DNA of 64,000 nt from CAUZIZ01 sp965219855 (GCA_965219855.1 CBDCOR010000012.1:248001-312000); one strand, 5' to 3'; counted from the first letter of the stretch, positions 41,987 through 51,151 are shown. Translations and numbers: made by a program. The notes: a model not told the origin generated them from the letters alone.

Positions 41987-44758
41987 TCAATTGATATAGG
42001 CGAACTCAGCGGAATTCAGAATCACGTGACAGAAAGTGGACAGGCCTAGCCATTCAGCCCGGGTATGCTTGGGTTCGGCGCTGGGCTCCTGCCGGAGATG
42101 ATCCAACCATCGCTGCCTCATTCGCTCCAGAGACTGGAGGGCATCGCCGAGTTCCTGGGGCGACGGATCACGGGTGAGAGCTGTGAGGTAGATCCTCCTG
42201 ATTTGCTCCTCTCGATCGGCACCGACGGCATCGACGGTCCGACCCGCGAAGAAACGGGCGCTCTCCCGCACCAGATCCCCGTTCCACAGCACCAGGGCTT
42301 GCGACGGGACGTTCGATCGACGCCTCATGATGCAGTTGATCTCCAGCCGCGGGGCATCGAAGACCTCCAATAGGGTGACCGGCGTGGAGCGACGACGAAG
42401 TAGATAGATACTTCTTCGAAGGCTCGCCGAAACGACTTCTCCATCCGCTGTCACCTCCACTGCATCTGCGGCTCCAAACTGGCGGCGATCCAGGCGGGCT
42501 CCCACCTTTAGAATCGAGTCTCGAAGCGTCTCGGCATCCATACGCCGCATCGGAAAATGCGAGAGGAATACGTTGTCGGGGTCCGCTGAGCGCCGTCCTC
42601 GGTCATGGCCGGAACTCTGCCGATAGACGGCTGAAGTCATGATCAGCCTGTGCAGTGCCTTGATGCTCCAGCGCTGGCTCACAAACTCGGTTGCCAACCA
42701 GTCCAACAGCTCTGGATGGGAGGGACGCTCACCGCTGAGACCGAAGTTGTCTGATGTGCGGACAAGTCCCAGACCAAAATGATCTTGCCAGATCCGGTTC
42801 ACGATGACCCGCGCCGTCAGAGGGTGGTTGGGCTGAACCAGCCAACGGGCGAACGCCAGGCGCCGACCGCTCGTCCGGTTTCCATTTCTCGGGGGCTTTA
42901 CTTCATAAGGGGACAGAGAACCTGAGAGGACTGAGGGGATACCCGGCGAGACCCGCTGATCGGGTGCCAAGGCGTCACCCCTGAGATGGACAAAGGTTGG
43001 GTCCGGGTCTCCTCCCAGGTCATAGAGTGCCAATATCTTGGGAGAAGGCTGCAGTTCCTTCCGGGTGGCATCAATTTTTCTCTGAATCTCGTAGAGCCGA
43101 CTGTTGGGTGAGGGACTCACTCCCTCGCGGGCCTCCTGCTTCGAAGAGTCATCTGCCTGCTTCAGCAACCCCTCCAGCCGCTGGATCTCAACCAGAATGG
43201 GTCGGTTGTGAAGGGCAACCTCTTGACGCTCTTCTTCCGGGGCAAACTCGAGCTGTCGTTTGGCGGGCTCTATCCAATCATAGAGGTCGTAGGCCTCTCG
43301 AAAGATGGCGCTGAAACGATAGTAATCCCGCTGAGGAATAGGATCGTACTTATGATCATGACATCGTGCGCACCCCAACGTGAGCCCCAGCACCGAGGAG
43401 CTGACGACCTCCAGCTGCTCGGCCAACATGTCGAACCGGTCTTGAATGTACTGAGTGAAACCATCCTGGCACATACGAAGAAAGCCGGTGGCCACCAGAT
43501 TATCGAACTGCTCCGGGGTGAGTTCTTTGGCCGCCTTGTAATCAAAGAGCTCGTCACCGGCGATCTGTTCCAGAAGAAAACGGTCATAGGGCTTGTCGTC
43601 ATTGAACGAACGGATGACGTAGTCCCGATAGCGATACGCAAAAGGCCGGACCAGATCCACATCGAGCTTGCCGGCCGAATCGGAGTAACCGGCCGCATCC
43701 AACCAGAACCGTCCCCAATGCTCTCCATAGTGGGTCGAGGCGAGCAGACGATCGATCATACGCGGGTAGGCATCCTCTGATACATCATCGAGATAGTTGC
43801 TGATTTCTTCCGATGACGGAGGCAATCCGATCAGTGCCAGATACGCTCTCCGGAGAAGCGTGAGACGGTCTGCCTGGGGCGAGTAGCTCAGCTGCTTCTC
43901 CTCCAGTTTCTCCAAGAGAAAGGCATCGAGCGATGTCCGAACCAGATCCTTCTGCCGAACAGCGGGGACCGCAGAGCGGAGAGGGCTCCGGAAGGACCAG
44001 AACTCTCGATCGCTCGCGTTCACGAGGGGATCCGTGGACGGAATCACTGGAATCTCGGGAGCTCCAGGGGGTGCTCCAGCCGCGATCCAGCGGCGCAAGG
44101 TCTCCAACTCGGCGGCGGTCACTGGAATCAGCTTCGCCTTCTCTACCAGCTCTTTCGGAGGCATCTCAGCGGCCGCGATCCGCTGTATCAGGAGACTCTG
44201 ATCCGGCCTATCTGGCACCATCGCCGGCCCTGATACCCCTCCTCTCAGGATGCTTTCCCGGCTCCTCAGATCCAGACCTGCCTCCTGCTTTCTCCTGCCA
44301 TGGCAGCCGATGCACTTGAAGTTGACGATACCCACCATCACCTCGGTCTCGGTGACTCCTTCGCCCCCGGCATGCGCTGCGGAGGGGGTCGGCTCCTCTC
44401 CTTGGATCAGTGCCCCTCCTTCGATCCAGTGTCGGAGACGATCGATCTCTTCCGGGGCCAGCTTCCTCTTGCCAGGCGGCATGGCCCCCTGAACCAGCTT
44501 TTGGAGAAGTAAGCTTTCGTCCGGCAAGAACGGCGTGATTACCGGACCGGAACGGCCTCCTCTGAGAACACTGTCCCTGGTCCTGAGGTCGAGATCGGAC
44601 TGGCGGTCCGCATCGCCATGGCAGCTAAGGCAGCTGGTTTCGAAGATGGGTAGGATGTCCGATTCGAAGCGCAGGGTCGTATTCGGCTGCCCTTTCACTG
44701 CTGTAGCCGTGCTGCAACAGAGAAGCAAAAGGAGGCATCCGAAACGCTGGAATTTCAT
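41987..44758 (-). CDS. PSCyt1-PSCyt2-PSD1 multidomain exported cytochrome-like protein
   Basis: A 923-residue protein with signal peptide (FGCLLLLLCCSTATA). Two PSCyt1 domains carry CLSCH (Cys43, Cys46, His47) and CIGCH (around residue 150), each followed by LDLRTRDSVLRGGRSGP-like sequence. The PSCyt2 domain includes SPQADRLTLLRRAYLALIGLPPSSEE and the haem-type motif GCARCHDHKYDPIPQRDYY. The PSD1 domain ends the protein (RRLAFARWLVQPNHPLTARVIVNRIWQ, FGLSGERPSHPELLDWLA, RRMDAETLRDSIL, NRSNVPSQALVLWN-like motif). Three CxxCH motifs predict c-type haems. The gene is upstream of DUF1501 with a 7-bp gap. Two PSCyt1 domains in tandem is a less common version. Confidence 0.9.
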   Translation of the reverse strand: MKFQRFGCLLLLLCCSTATAVKGQPNTTLRFESDILPIFETSCLSCHGDADRQSDLDLRTRDSVLRGGRSGPVITPFLPDESLLLQKLVQGAMPPGKRKLAPEEIDRLRHWIEGGALIQGEEPTPSAAHAGGEGVTETEVMVGIVNFKCIGCHGRRKQEAGLDLRSRESILRGGVSGPAMVPDRPDQSLLIQRIAAAEMPPKELVEKAKLIPVTAAELETLRRWIAAGAPPGAPEIPVIPSTDPLVNASDREFWSFRSPLRSAVPAVRQKDLVRTSLDAFLLEKLEEKQLSYSPQADRLTLLRRAYLALIGLPPSSEEISNYLDDVSEDAYPRMIDRLLASTHYGEHWGRFWLDAAGYSDSAGKLDVDLVRPFAYRYRDYVIRSFNDDKPYDRFLLEQIAGDELFDYKAAKELTPEQFDNLVATGFLRMCQDGFTQYIQDRFDMLAEQLEVVSSSVLGLTLGCARCHDHKYDPIPQRDYYRFSAIFREAYDLYDWIEPAKRQLEFAPEEERQEVALHNRPILVEIQRLEGLLKQADDSSKQEAREGVSPSPNSRLYEIQRKIDATRKELQPSPKILALYDLGGDPDPTFVHLRGDALAPDQRVSPGIPSVLSGSLSPYEVKPPRNGNRTSGRRLAFARWLVQPNHPLTARVIVNRIWQDHFGLGLVRTSDNFGLSGERPSHPELLDWLATEFVSQRWSIKALHRLIMTSAVYRQSSGHDRGRRSADPDNVFLSHFPMRRMDAETLRDSILKVGARLDRRQFGAADAVEVTADGEVVSASLRRSIYLLRRRSTPVTLLEVFDAPRLEINCIMRRRSNVPSQALVLWNGDLVRESARFFAGRTVDAVGADREEQIRRIYLTALTRDPSPQELGDALQSLERMRQRWLDHLRQEPSAEPKHTRAEWLGLSTFCHVILNSAEFAYIN

Positions 44759-44831
44759 GGGTGCTGCAGCCTTGACGGAATCATCGCTTACAGCAGATTC
44801 TAATCTGCCAATGCCGGAAGGAGCAAGAACA

Positions 44832-44853
44832 CAAGCCCGCTTTAGCGGGCTTG
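44832..44853. other. Strong GC hairpin upstream of the PSD1 gene
   Basis: CAAGCCCGC-TTTA-GCGGGCTTG, nine-base perfect arms and a four-base loop. It is 75 bases upstream of the PSD1 start on the minus strand, and no T-run follows in either direction. It could act on the 5' leader or simply be a repeat. Confidence 0.55.
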
Positions 44854-44937
44854 GACGGTCACTGCTCGATGAAGTTTCAGCTTAGCCCCGCCACCGGCTG
44901 CGCCGGATCGTATCTGCGAGAAACTTCAGTCGAGGGA

Positions 44938-45015
44938 CGTAGCGGTGGGCTCCAGGCCGCCGTCCGAGCCAAAGGCTCGAAAGAATAAGACTTCGGCCTG
45001 GAGGCCAAAGCTACG
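44938..45015. repeat. Palindromic dispersed repeat, family B copy 5
   Basis: CGTAGCGGTGGGCTCCAGGC to GGAGGCCAAAGCTACG with inner CGAGCC-AAAGGCTCG. It is enclosed by two TGAAGTTTCAGCTTAG modules. Confidence 0.85.
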
Positions 45016-45073
45016 CTCGCAAATGAAGTTTCAGCTTAGTCCCGCCCCCGCTGCGCTGCCCCATTCGAGAAAG

Positions 45074-45168
45074 AAACTTGAAGCCTCTCGCCACACTGTC
45101 CAGTGGCAAGAGACGTGCGACGTTCGGACGTTCAGACGTGCGACGATCCCAATGAAGTTTCAGCTTAG
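45074..45168. repeat. Dispersed repeat, family D, copy 1
   Basis: Starts GAAGCCTCTCGCCACACTGT, continues through CAGTGGCAAGAGACGTGCGA and a GACGTTCAGACGT core, and ends TGAAGTTTCAGCTTAG. The inverse of almost the same sequence is at 55657-55745. It contains CACTGTCCAGTG, a short palindrome. Confidence 0.8.
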
Positions 45169-45439
45169 ATTCGACGGAGCCGTTTAGAACCTACTTCGCG
45201 TTCAGAGCTATCTCAATGCTTGCAGGGCACTACCAAAATCAGAGGTTAAACGATTTGACAACCCACAAGGAGCTTTCGATAGGCTCCCAAATCACTTTCC
45301 TATCCTGTGCCCGGTCGCCTTGTCGGTCTAGCCATAGAGGGTTACAATGCGACCCTGTCGGCTTAATTCTGGATTCTATGTCTCTATTCGTCGAGTCCAA
45401 GTCAGCCGAAAATTGACACGATTATTGGGAGCAAGTCAC

Positions 45440-46354
45440 TTGAACGAACCAATTGCCTACCTCAGGGGTGAATTTGTCCCTGCCTCGCAGTGCGTGCTGC
45501 CAATTTATGACCTGGGCATCGTGCTTGGCGCCGCGGTGACAGATTTCTTTCGGACGTTTCAGCAGCAGCCCTACCGAATGGAAGATCACTCCCGCCGCTT
45601 CTACCGTTCTTGCAAGTATGCATGTATCAAGCCTCCGGTCAGCCTCGAAGAAAGCAACGAGATCTCAAACAAGCTGATCGAGCACAACAGCAAGCTTGCT
45701 CCTGGCCAGGAGTTGGGCCTGGTGTATTACATGACCGCCGGTCAGAACGCGGTCTATGCCGGTGCGTCCGGGATACCCAAGAAACTGACTCCCAGCTACG
45801 TTCAGCACACCTTTCCGATGCGTTTCGACCTCTGGAAGGAGGTCTTCCTGAAGGGCGTCCACTGCGTGACCCCTTCGCCACGACACTGGCCGCCGCAGTG
45901 CCTGTCGTCCAAGATCAAGAATCGCAATCGGCTGCATATGTGGATCGGTGACCAGGAAGCGCAGCAGCTCGACCCGAACGCCGTGGCCGTTTACCTGGAT
46001 ATCAACGGGAACATTACCGAGACCGGCGGATCGAACTTCGCCATCTTTCGCGACGGCAAGGTGGTGTCACCGCGACGCACCAACGTCCTCTGGGGGGTCA
46101 GCCTGACCGTACTGGAGGAAATCCTGGGAGAGATGGGGGTGCCCTTCCTGGAGGAGGACATTCAAACCTACGATGTAGTCAATGCCGATGAGGCATGGCT
46201 CCCGACGACACCCTATTGTCTGGGGCCGGTGGTGCGCATCAATGGAGTGCCCATCGGCGACGGCAAACCTGGTCCGATGTGGCGGCGCATCCTCGATCAC
46301 TGGAGCCGCATCGTGGGCAAGGACATCTATCGCGAGACAGCCGAATCGACCTAG
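45440..46354 (+). CDS. Class IV PLP aminotransferase (branched-chain/D-amino acid type)
   Basis: The TTG at 45440 (LNEPIAYLRGEFVPAS) behind GGGAG gives 304 residues, the family's usual size; the frame is open to 45347 but without a site. Features are PIYDLGIVLGAAVTDFFRTF, the Schiff-base Lys in LSSKIKNRNRLHM, ITETGGSNFAIF and VVSPRRTNVLWGVSLTVL around the phosphate pocket. Members swap an amino group between an amino acid and 2-oxoglutarate or pyruvate; aminodeoxychorismate lyase is a related activity. The radical SAM gene follows 155 bp downstream on the same strand, so they may work in one pathway. Confidence 0.85.
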   Translation: MNEPIAYLRGEFVPASQCVLPIYDLGIVLGAAVTDFFRTFQQQPYRMEDHSRRFYRSCKYACIKPPVSLEESNEISNKLIEHNSKLAPGQELGLVYYMTAGQNAVYAGASGIPKKLTPSYVQHTFPMRFDLWKEVFLKGVHCVTPSPRHWPPQCLSSKIKNRNRLHMWIGDQEAQQLDPNAVAVYLDINGNITETGGSNFAIFRDGKVVSPRRTNVLWGVSLTVLEEILGEMGVPFLEEDIQTYDVVNADEAWLPTTPYCLGPVVRINGVPIGDGKPGPMWRRILDHWSRIVGKDIYRETAEST

Positions 46355-46509
46355 GATATTTGGTTGTACGAATCACCATCTGCCAAATACTGCTTGCGAA
46401 ATCTCTTCGCTAGTCCTAATATTTGGCAAGCTCAGGATAGGAGTTCGGAGCGAGCACACAACGTAGGCGCTGGTTCATGGGGGCCAGTGGCTAGAGAAAG
46501 GACATTCCA

Positions 46510-48165
46510 GTGAGCGAGACATCTCCACGTTCATTCACCATCTTTCTGGTCAATCCAGCGCCCTCGGCCGAGAGAATTGAGTTCTCCTTCATCACTCCGC
46601 GATTTTTACCGGTACTGGCCGCCGTGACACCAGAAGACGATTTCATCAAGGAATTGCGCCTGGTTGACCAGGCCGTGGATCCGTTCCCCATTGACGAAGT
46701 CCAGCCCGGGGACCTGGTCGGTATCGGCATCCACACCTTCAACGCTCTGCACGGCTACAATCTCGCAGCAAAGGTCCACGAAAAGGGTGCCACCGTCATC
46801 ATTGGCGGCCCCCACGTCTCGGTCTTCCCCGAAGAAGCAGCCAAGCACGGTGATGCCGTGGTTACGGGAGACGCCGAGATGGTCTGGGGTCAGGCGATAC
46901 GCGACTATGCGACGGGCCAGCTTCAACCTCGCTACAACGGAGGGCGGGTAGATCCCGAGTCCTTCTCACCAGCCCGCTGGGACCTGATGACGCTGGACCG
47001 CTACCTGGTGGCCTCGGTGCAGACAGTGCGGGGCTGCCCCAAGAGCTGCAGTTTCTGCTCCGTGTGGGTGCAGGACGGTCGCTCGCCCAGGCTTCGGACC
47101 AACGACGCCATCATCACAGAGCTCAAGGCTCTTTACAGTGCAGGCTTCCGTCTGATCATGTTCGCGGACGACAATTTCTATCCCTATACGCCGAAGGACA
47201 TCGAGAACGCACACAATGAGGAGCAGCGTCGCAGTCTCGAGGCAGGCATGGCGGCGCGCTACGAACTCCTGGAACGCCTGGCCGATGAGATACCGTCAGA
47301 CATGTACTTCTTTACCCAGATCACGATGGAAGTAGCCGATGATCCCAAGTACATGAAGGCCATGAAGAAGGGGCGTATAGGGGGCGCACTGATCGGAATC
47401 GAGACCATCACCGAAGAGGGCCTGAAGGCGACCAACAAAGGCTTCAACTCCAGCGGAGCCGATCTGGCACGACGCCTGGAGACGATCCGCCAGGAAGCCT
47501 TTTCCTACATCATGGGAGCGTTCATCTTCGGAATCGAGACCGACACCCAGGAGAGTATGGATCAGACCATCGAATTCGCTCGCGACTGTGGCGTCGCGCT
47601 GGTACAGTTCATACCCTTGACTCCCCTCCCCGGAACCGTCGACTTTCAGATGATGCGCAAGGACCGAAAGGTGCTGAAACTGAAAGACGTGAACTACGAT
47701 TACTGGTTGGACCCAGATCATCCGCGCATCCTCTACCATCATCCGCTTCTAAAAGAGGAAGAGATTCTCGATGGTATTGAACGAGCCTGGCGCGACTTCT
47801 ACGGTATGGCTTCGACCATCAAACGCTGTCGGCGATTCGGGATGTTCAGGGATGTCAGGAATTTTCTGGCCTACTTCGTCGTCTGCCAGGGCATGCTGAG
47901 TCGTTACCGCCGCTACGGAATCTCGGCCGATAGCGCGGTGAAGGGCACCAAGCACAAGATTGCCAATATACTCGGGAAAATGGCCCTTTCACTCCTGAAG
48001 CGCCCCCCGGAAGCGGCCTGGGCTGCACAGGTAACGAATGGAGCCTCTCAAACCCATGAAGCTGCGAAGCCGGCTGCGGGTCTGGGGGAAGATTCCCCAG
48101 CGATGCCTTCCACGGCTGTCGATCCGGATCGCGCTGCGGTGTCCCAGGAGTCGATCGCCAGTTAG
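46510..48165 (+). CDS. B12-binding-type radical SAM protein
   Basis: A 551-residue protein from GTG 46510 with AAGGA upstream. Residues 1-150 form a cobalamin-binding-like Rossmann domain (PGDLVGIGIHTFNALHGYNLAAKV, ATVIIGGPHVSVFPEEAAKHGDAVVTGDAE). The radical SAM barrel has the cluster motif CPKSCSFC, then LIMFADDNFYP, GALIGIETITEEGLKATNKGF and FIFGIETDTQES. The DxHxxG cobalamin lower-ligand motif is not obvious, as in many of this class. A variable Ala/Pro-rich tail of about 60 residues ends it. The class includes methyltransferases and ring-forming enzymes; the substrate is unknown. It is adjacent to the class IV aminotransferase. Confidence 0.85.
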   Translation: MSETSPRSFTIFLVNPAPSAERIEFSFITPRFLPVLAAVTPEDDFIKELRLVDQAVDPFPIDEVQPGDLVGIGIHTFNALHGYNLAAKVHEKGATVIIGGPHVSVFPEEAAKHGDAVVTGDAEMVWGQAIRDYATGQLQPRYNGGRVDPESFSPARWDLMTLDRYLVASVQTVRGCPKSCSFCSVWVQDGRSPRLRTNDAIITELKALYSAGFRLIMFADDNFYPYTPKDIENAHNEEQRRSLEAGMAARYELLERLADEIPSDMYFFTQITMEVADDPKYMKAMKKGRIGGALIGIETITEEGLKATNKGFNSSGADLARRLETIRQEAFSYIMGAFIFGIETDTQESMDQTIEFARDCGVALVQFIPLTPLPGTVDFQMMRKDRKVLKLKDVNYDYWLDPDHPRILYHHPLLKEEEILDGIERAWRDFYGMASTIKRCRRFGMFRDVRNFLAYFVVCQGMLSRYRRYGISADSAVKGTKHKIANILGKMALSLLKRPPEAAWAAQVTNGASQTHEAAKPAAGLGEDSPAMPSTAVDPDRAAVSQESIAS

Positions 48166-48210
48166 CGGTCTCCAGGACCGCTCTCGTCAGATCGGCACGG
48201 AAATCCAGGC

Positions 48211-48294
48211 TCACCAGAAGAAATAGAACACCAACAAGAACGACGTCGTGATCACGCCTGTGGCCCACAGATGGGGGCTGCAGCCACCAGGAAG
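48211..48294 (-). pseudogene. Possible C-terminal scrap of a membrane transporter
   Basis: A 27-residue stretch after a TGA reads SPHLWATGVITTSFLLVFYFFW and ends TGA 48213-48211. It looks like the last helix of a transporter. A truncated sodium:solute symporter N-terminus lies at 51410-51637 on the same strand; a link is speculative. The rest of 48166-48448 shows no gene. Confidence 0.25.
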
Positions 48295-48448
48295 TCACAT
48301 CTCCAGGAAAAGGTGACTCTTGGATCTCCAGAACATCTGCCCGGGAACCCACTGGGGACAGACGTCAGTATGAGCCGAGCATAGGGATCAGACGAACAAC
48401 TGCCGCGAACTCGACAGAGAAACCATTTTTCCTATCTAATGGACGGAC

Positions 48449-49327
48449 ATGAGGAAATCATTTTTTCTGCTTCTACTCCTGGTTTCGCTGAATGCGACCG
48501 AGTCCGCCGAGACGAGAGTCCTGAGCAAGCTCCAGCAGCTGATGCAGCAGGGTGCCCCACTGACCTTCTCTAAACTCCACAATGACAGCCGCTTCGAGAA
48601 ACAGGAGAAGGACTTCATCGGGCGGATGTACGAGATCTTCTTCAAGATTCCTGGCTTCCTCAAGAGTGAACACAAACGAACCAACGCAATTCCAAGTCTC
48701 CGTCAGATCGCAGATCACTTTGGTGTGACCTCGGGTTCCATCGATCTGCTCTTGACCGTGATGGCCGCTGACCGTAGGGTGCCGTCTTTCTTTGTGCGCG
48801 ACCGAACCAGCAAAGAGATTACGTCACTCCAGCTAGCGCGTATCGGCGGGTTCATCAGCAAGCATGAAGGGGGAGTCCGGGTCACGGGATGGGAGGGCCA
48901 GTCGATTCCTGCCTTCAGCGTCGAGACCTTCGACGGCCAGACGCTCTCCTCCGCCGATTTGAAGGGCACCAACATGCTGCTCTACTTCTGGTTTACTGGC
49001 TGTCCCCCCTGCGGCCGGATCACTCCGCATCTGAAGTCCCTGGATGAGAAGTATCGAGAGTCGAACTTCAAACTGATCGGCCTGAACGCCGACCGCATCC
49101 TGGGGCTGACCGCCAGCGATCAGGATCGCGAGAACTATCTAGAGAAACACGGGATCCAGTTCGCCAACGCCCACGTAGATGAAGCCACCCGCGAGGCATT
49201 CGGGCAGGTGAACGTCTTCCCTACCCTGTTCGCGGTCAACTCCAAGGGCGCCGTTTCGCGACATCTAATCAACTACCAAAACTGGTCCACGCTGGACGAG
49301 ACGGTGGGCCAGCTGGTCGGACAGTAG
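48449..49327 (+). CDS. TlpA/ResA-like periplasmic thioredoxin
   Basis: A 292-residue protein with a signal peptide (SFFLLLLLVSLNATESA). The C-terminal half is a thioredoxin fold: IPAFSVETFDGQTLSSADLKGTNMLLYFWFTGCPPCGR, with the redox pair Cys185 and Cys188 in CPPC, and the cis-Pro in VNVFPTLFAVNSKG. The first 145 residues are a helical region of unknown role (DFIGRMYEIFFKIPGFLK). Relatives reduce disulfides for cytochrome c maturation or other exported partners. ATG 48449 is preceded by a poor ribosome site. It is followed 66 bp later by the amino acid permease. Confidence 0.85.
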   Translation: MRKSFFLLLLLVSLNATESAETRVLSKLQQLMQQGAPLTFSKLHNDSRFEKQEKDFIGRMYEIFFKIPGFLKSEHKRTNAIPSLRQIADHFGVTSGSIDLLLTVMAADRRVPSFFVRDRTSKEITSLQLARIGGFISKHEGGVRVTGWEGQSIPAFSVETFDGQTLSSADLKGTNMLLYFWFTGCPPCGRITPHLKSLDEKYRESNFKLIGLNADRILGLTASDQDRENYLEKHGIQFANAHVDEATREAFGQVNVFPTLFAVNSKGAVSRHLINYQNWSTLDETVGQLVGQ

Positions 49328-49393
49328 GCTCCATGGCCCAAGGGCCCACTTACCAATGAATTCCCAGATCCCCAGCACCAAGTCAGTAGGGTA

Positions 49394-50728
49394 GTGGCCT
49401 CCAAGGATCAGCTTTTCCGTGAAGTGGGACTCTTGTCCTCGACCTTCCTGGTCGTGGGTAACATCGTCGGAATCGGCATTTTCACGACCTCGGGACTGAT
49501 AGCGCAGGAGCTGGGTAACTCGTTCTGGCTGCTGGGCACCTGGATCCTGGGCGGACTGCTGGCCCTGATCGGGGCGATCTGTTACTCCCATCTGGGGACC
49601 CGGTTTCCCCAGGCCGGTGGAGAATTCGCCTTTCTCTACCCTTCCTATGGCCCACTCCCAGCTTTCTTGTCCGGTTGGGCCTCCCTCTTCATCGGCTTCT
49701 CGGCACCGATTGCGGCTTCCTCTCTAGGTTTGGCGTACCACTTGATTCCCTTCCTGCCTGAGAGTCTGAGCGGTGTTCCCCTGAGCTGCGTCGCCGCGGT
49801 AGCCCTACTTGCGGTCACACTGCTCCTTTCCGTCGGTCTAGGGTTCGGGACACGGCTCCACTCGCTCCTCACCTTCTTCAATCTGGCGCTGGCCCTTGGA
49901 TTCTCGGGCCTGGTGCTTGGGAACTCTCCTGTTCGGACCAATCTTCGACCGATCTTCGAGGGCGGCATCATCGATGTCGAGCTATTCTCTCTTGCTCCGG
50001 CGATCATCCTGGTCATGTTCGCCTATAGCGGCTGGAATGCAGCGGCCTATATCGCGGAGGAAATCCGGGAGCCGGAACGAAACCTTCCTCGGTCTTTGTT
50101 GCTGGGGACTCTAATGGTGATCGCACTCTATCTGCTATTGAATCTGGCGTACTTCTCGGCCGTCCCATTAGTTGAACTGAAAGGCCAGATCCCGGTAGCC
50201 CAGATTGCGGCTTCGGCGGCCTTGGGCTCTGGAGGCGGTCTGCTCAGCCTCCTGGTCCTCTTGTCGATCTCAAGCTCCCTCACCGCCATGTCTATCGCCG
50301 GACCCCGAGTCTACTTCGCGATGTCTCGCAGTCAGCTGTTTCCCTCCTGGCTGGGACAGGTGGACGGCAAGAGGAAGATTCCGCTCAGGGCCATCTGGTT
50401 TCAAACCGGGGTGGCACTGCTGATGATACTAGTCGGAGACTTCCGGCAGATCTTGCTCTATGCCGGATTCGTCCTGCTGCTGTTCTCCACACTCACCGTC
50501 TCGGTGCTGTTGAGAACCAGAAGGGATGAGGTTGGGCAAAGCTCCTTTCTGCTCCCCTACCGGGTACTGCCCGTCGTCTTCGTGGCCACCAACCTGGGTG
50601 TCATGGCCAGCACAGCCTTCAGCCATACCCTGGAGGTAGCAGCCGGACTGGCCACTGTGGCCGCTGGACTCCCAATCTACGTGATCTACCGAAGGCGCCA
50701 GCGTCGAGAGAGTGGATCTCCCCAGTAA
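49394..50728 (+). CDS. APC-family amino acid permease
   Basis: A 444-residue transporter with about 12 helices, starting at GTG 49394. The first helix carries the family motif VGNIVGIGIFTTSGLIAQ. Further marks are GGLLALIGAICYSHLGTRFPQAGGEFAFL, MFAYSGWNAAAYIAEEIREPERNLPRSL and SLTAMSIAGPRVYFAMSRSQLFPSWLGQVD. Members exchange or import amino acids or polyamines across the inner membrane. Substrate is not determined by sequence. It may be co-transcribed with the thioredoxin gene. Its stop is four bases from the convergent VapC stop. Confidence 0.88.
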   Translation: MASKDQLFREVGLLSSTFLVVGNIVGIGIFTTSGLIAQELGNSFWLLGTWILGGLLALIGAICYSHLGTRFPQAGGEFAFLYPSYGPLPAFLSGWASLFIGFSAPIAASSLGLAYHLIPFLPESLSGVPLSCVAAVALLAVTLLLSVGLGFGTRLHSLLTFFNLALALGFSGLVLGNSPVRTNLRPIFEGGIIDVELFSLAPAIILVMFAYSGWNAAAYIAEEIREPERNLPRSLLLGTLMVIALYLLLNLAYFSAVPLVELKGQIPVAQIAASAALGSGGGLLSLLVLLSISSSLTAMSIAGPRVYFAMSRSQLFPSWLGQVDGKRKIPLRAIWFQTGVALLMILVGDFRQILLYAGFVLLLFSTLTVSVLLRTRRDEVGQSSFLLPYRVLPVVFVATNLGVMASTAFSHTLEVAAGLATVAAGLPIYVIYRRRQRRESGSPQ

Positions 50729-50731
50729 CGG

Positions 50732-51151
50732 CTAGGAGCCGGGAGTGACAGGATGTTCTCCTGGCGCGGGCCCGCTCTCAGGCATGATCAGCGGACAGTC
50801 GACTCGCAGGAAGTCAGCGTCAAGGGTCAGGATCGGAGACTCTTCCCGAATTGCCAGAGCATAGGCGAAGCAGTCGCCAAGATTGATGGGCCAGCGCAAT
50901 CGTGCCGTAGCAGCCAAACGGGCCTGCTCCAGGTCGGGAGCGACGAATCGAATGCCAGAAGTAAGCAGATCGTCCTCTAGCTCTTCCGCCAACTGCGGCT
51001 GTCGATCGCGCAGGTGTATCAGGGTCTCCGCCAGATTGACAGTGCTCATGCGCAGCCTTCCTGAATACTCTTCTATCTGATTCTGTGCCCAATCGGCATG
51101 GACTTCATCGAAGAGGATGGAAAGAACGACGGAGGTATCAACAACCATCAT
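50732..51151 (-). CDS. vapC: VapC-like PIN-domain toxin
   Basis: ATG 51151 is preferred: its first bases overlap the antitoxin stop as ATGA, and GGAGAAG lies just upstream; an in-frame GTG at 51160 is the alternative. The product is 139 residues. The four acidic PIN residues are visible: Asp5 (MVVDTSVVL), Glu42 (NLAETL), Asp92 (NLGDCFAYALA) and Asp110 (LTLDADF). Family members are Mg-dependent ribonucleases cutting tRNA or rRNA when freed from the antitoxin. Confidence 0.85.
   Translation of the reverse strand: MMVVDTSVVLSILFDEVHADWAQNQIEEYSGRLRMSTVNLAETLIHLRDRQPQLAEELEDDLLTSGIRFVAPDLEQARLAATARLRWPINLGDCFAYALAIREESPILTLDADFLRVDCPLIMPESGPAPGEHPVTPGS

Larger units (their letters stand above)
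44870..45168. repeat. Composite repeat block (TGAAGTTTCAGCTTAG modules around family B copy 5)
   Basis: TGAAGTTTCAGCTTAG occurs three times (44872, 45025 and 45152). The first two are followed by related CCCCGCCACCGGCTGCGCC-type sequence. Between the first two lies family B copy 5 (44938-45015). The same modules, in part, surround family B copies at 1717 and 39887, so this is a larger mosaic element. The 44759-45439 interval has no gene apart from these repeats and the hairpin at 44832. Confidence 0.75.

Noticed and set aside
44832..44853. Rho-independent terminator
   Set aside because: The stem is strong but there is no T-run, and no gene ends just before it on either strand.
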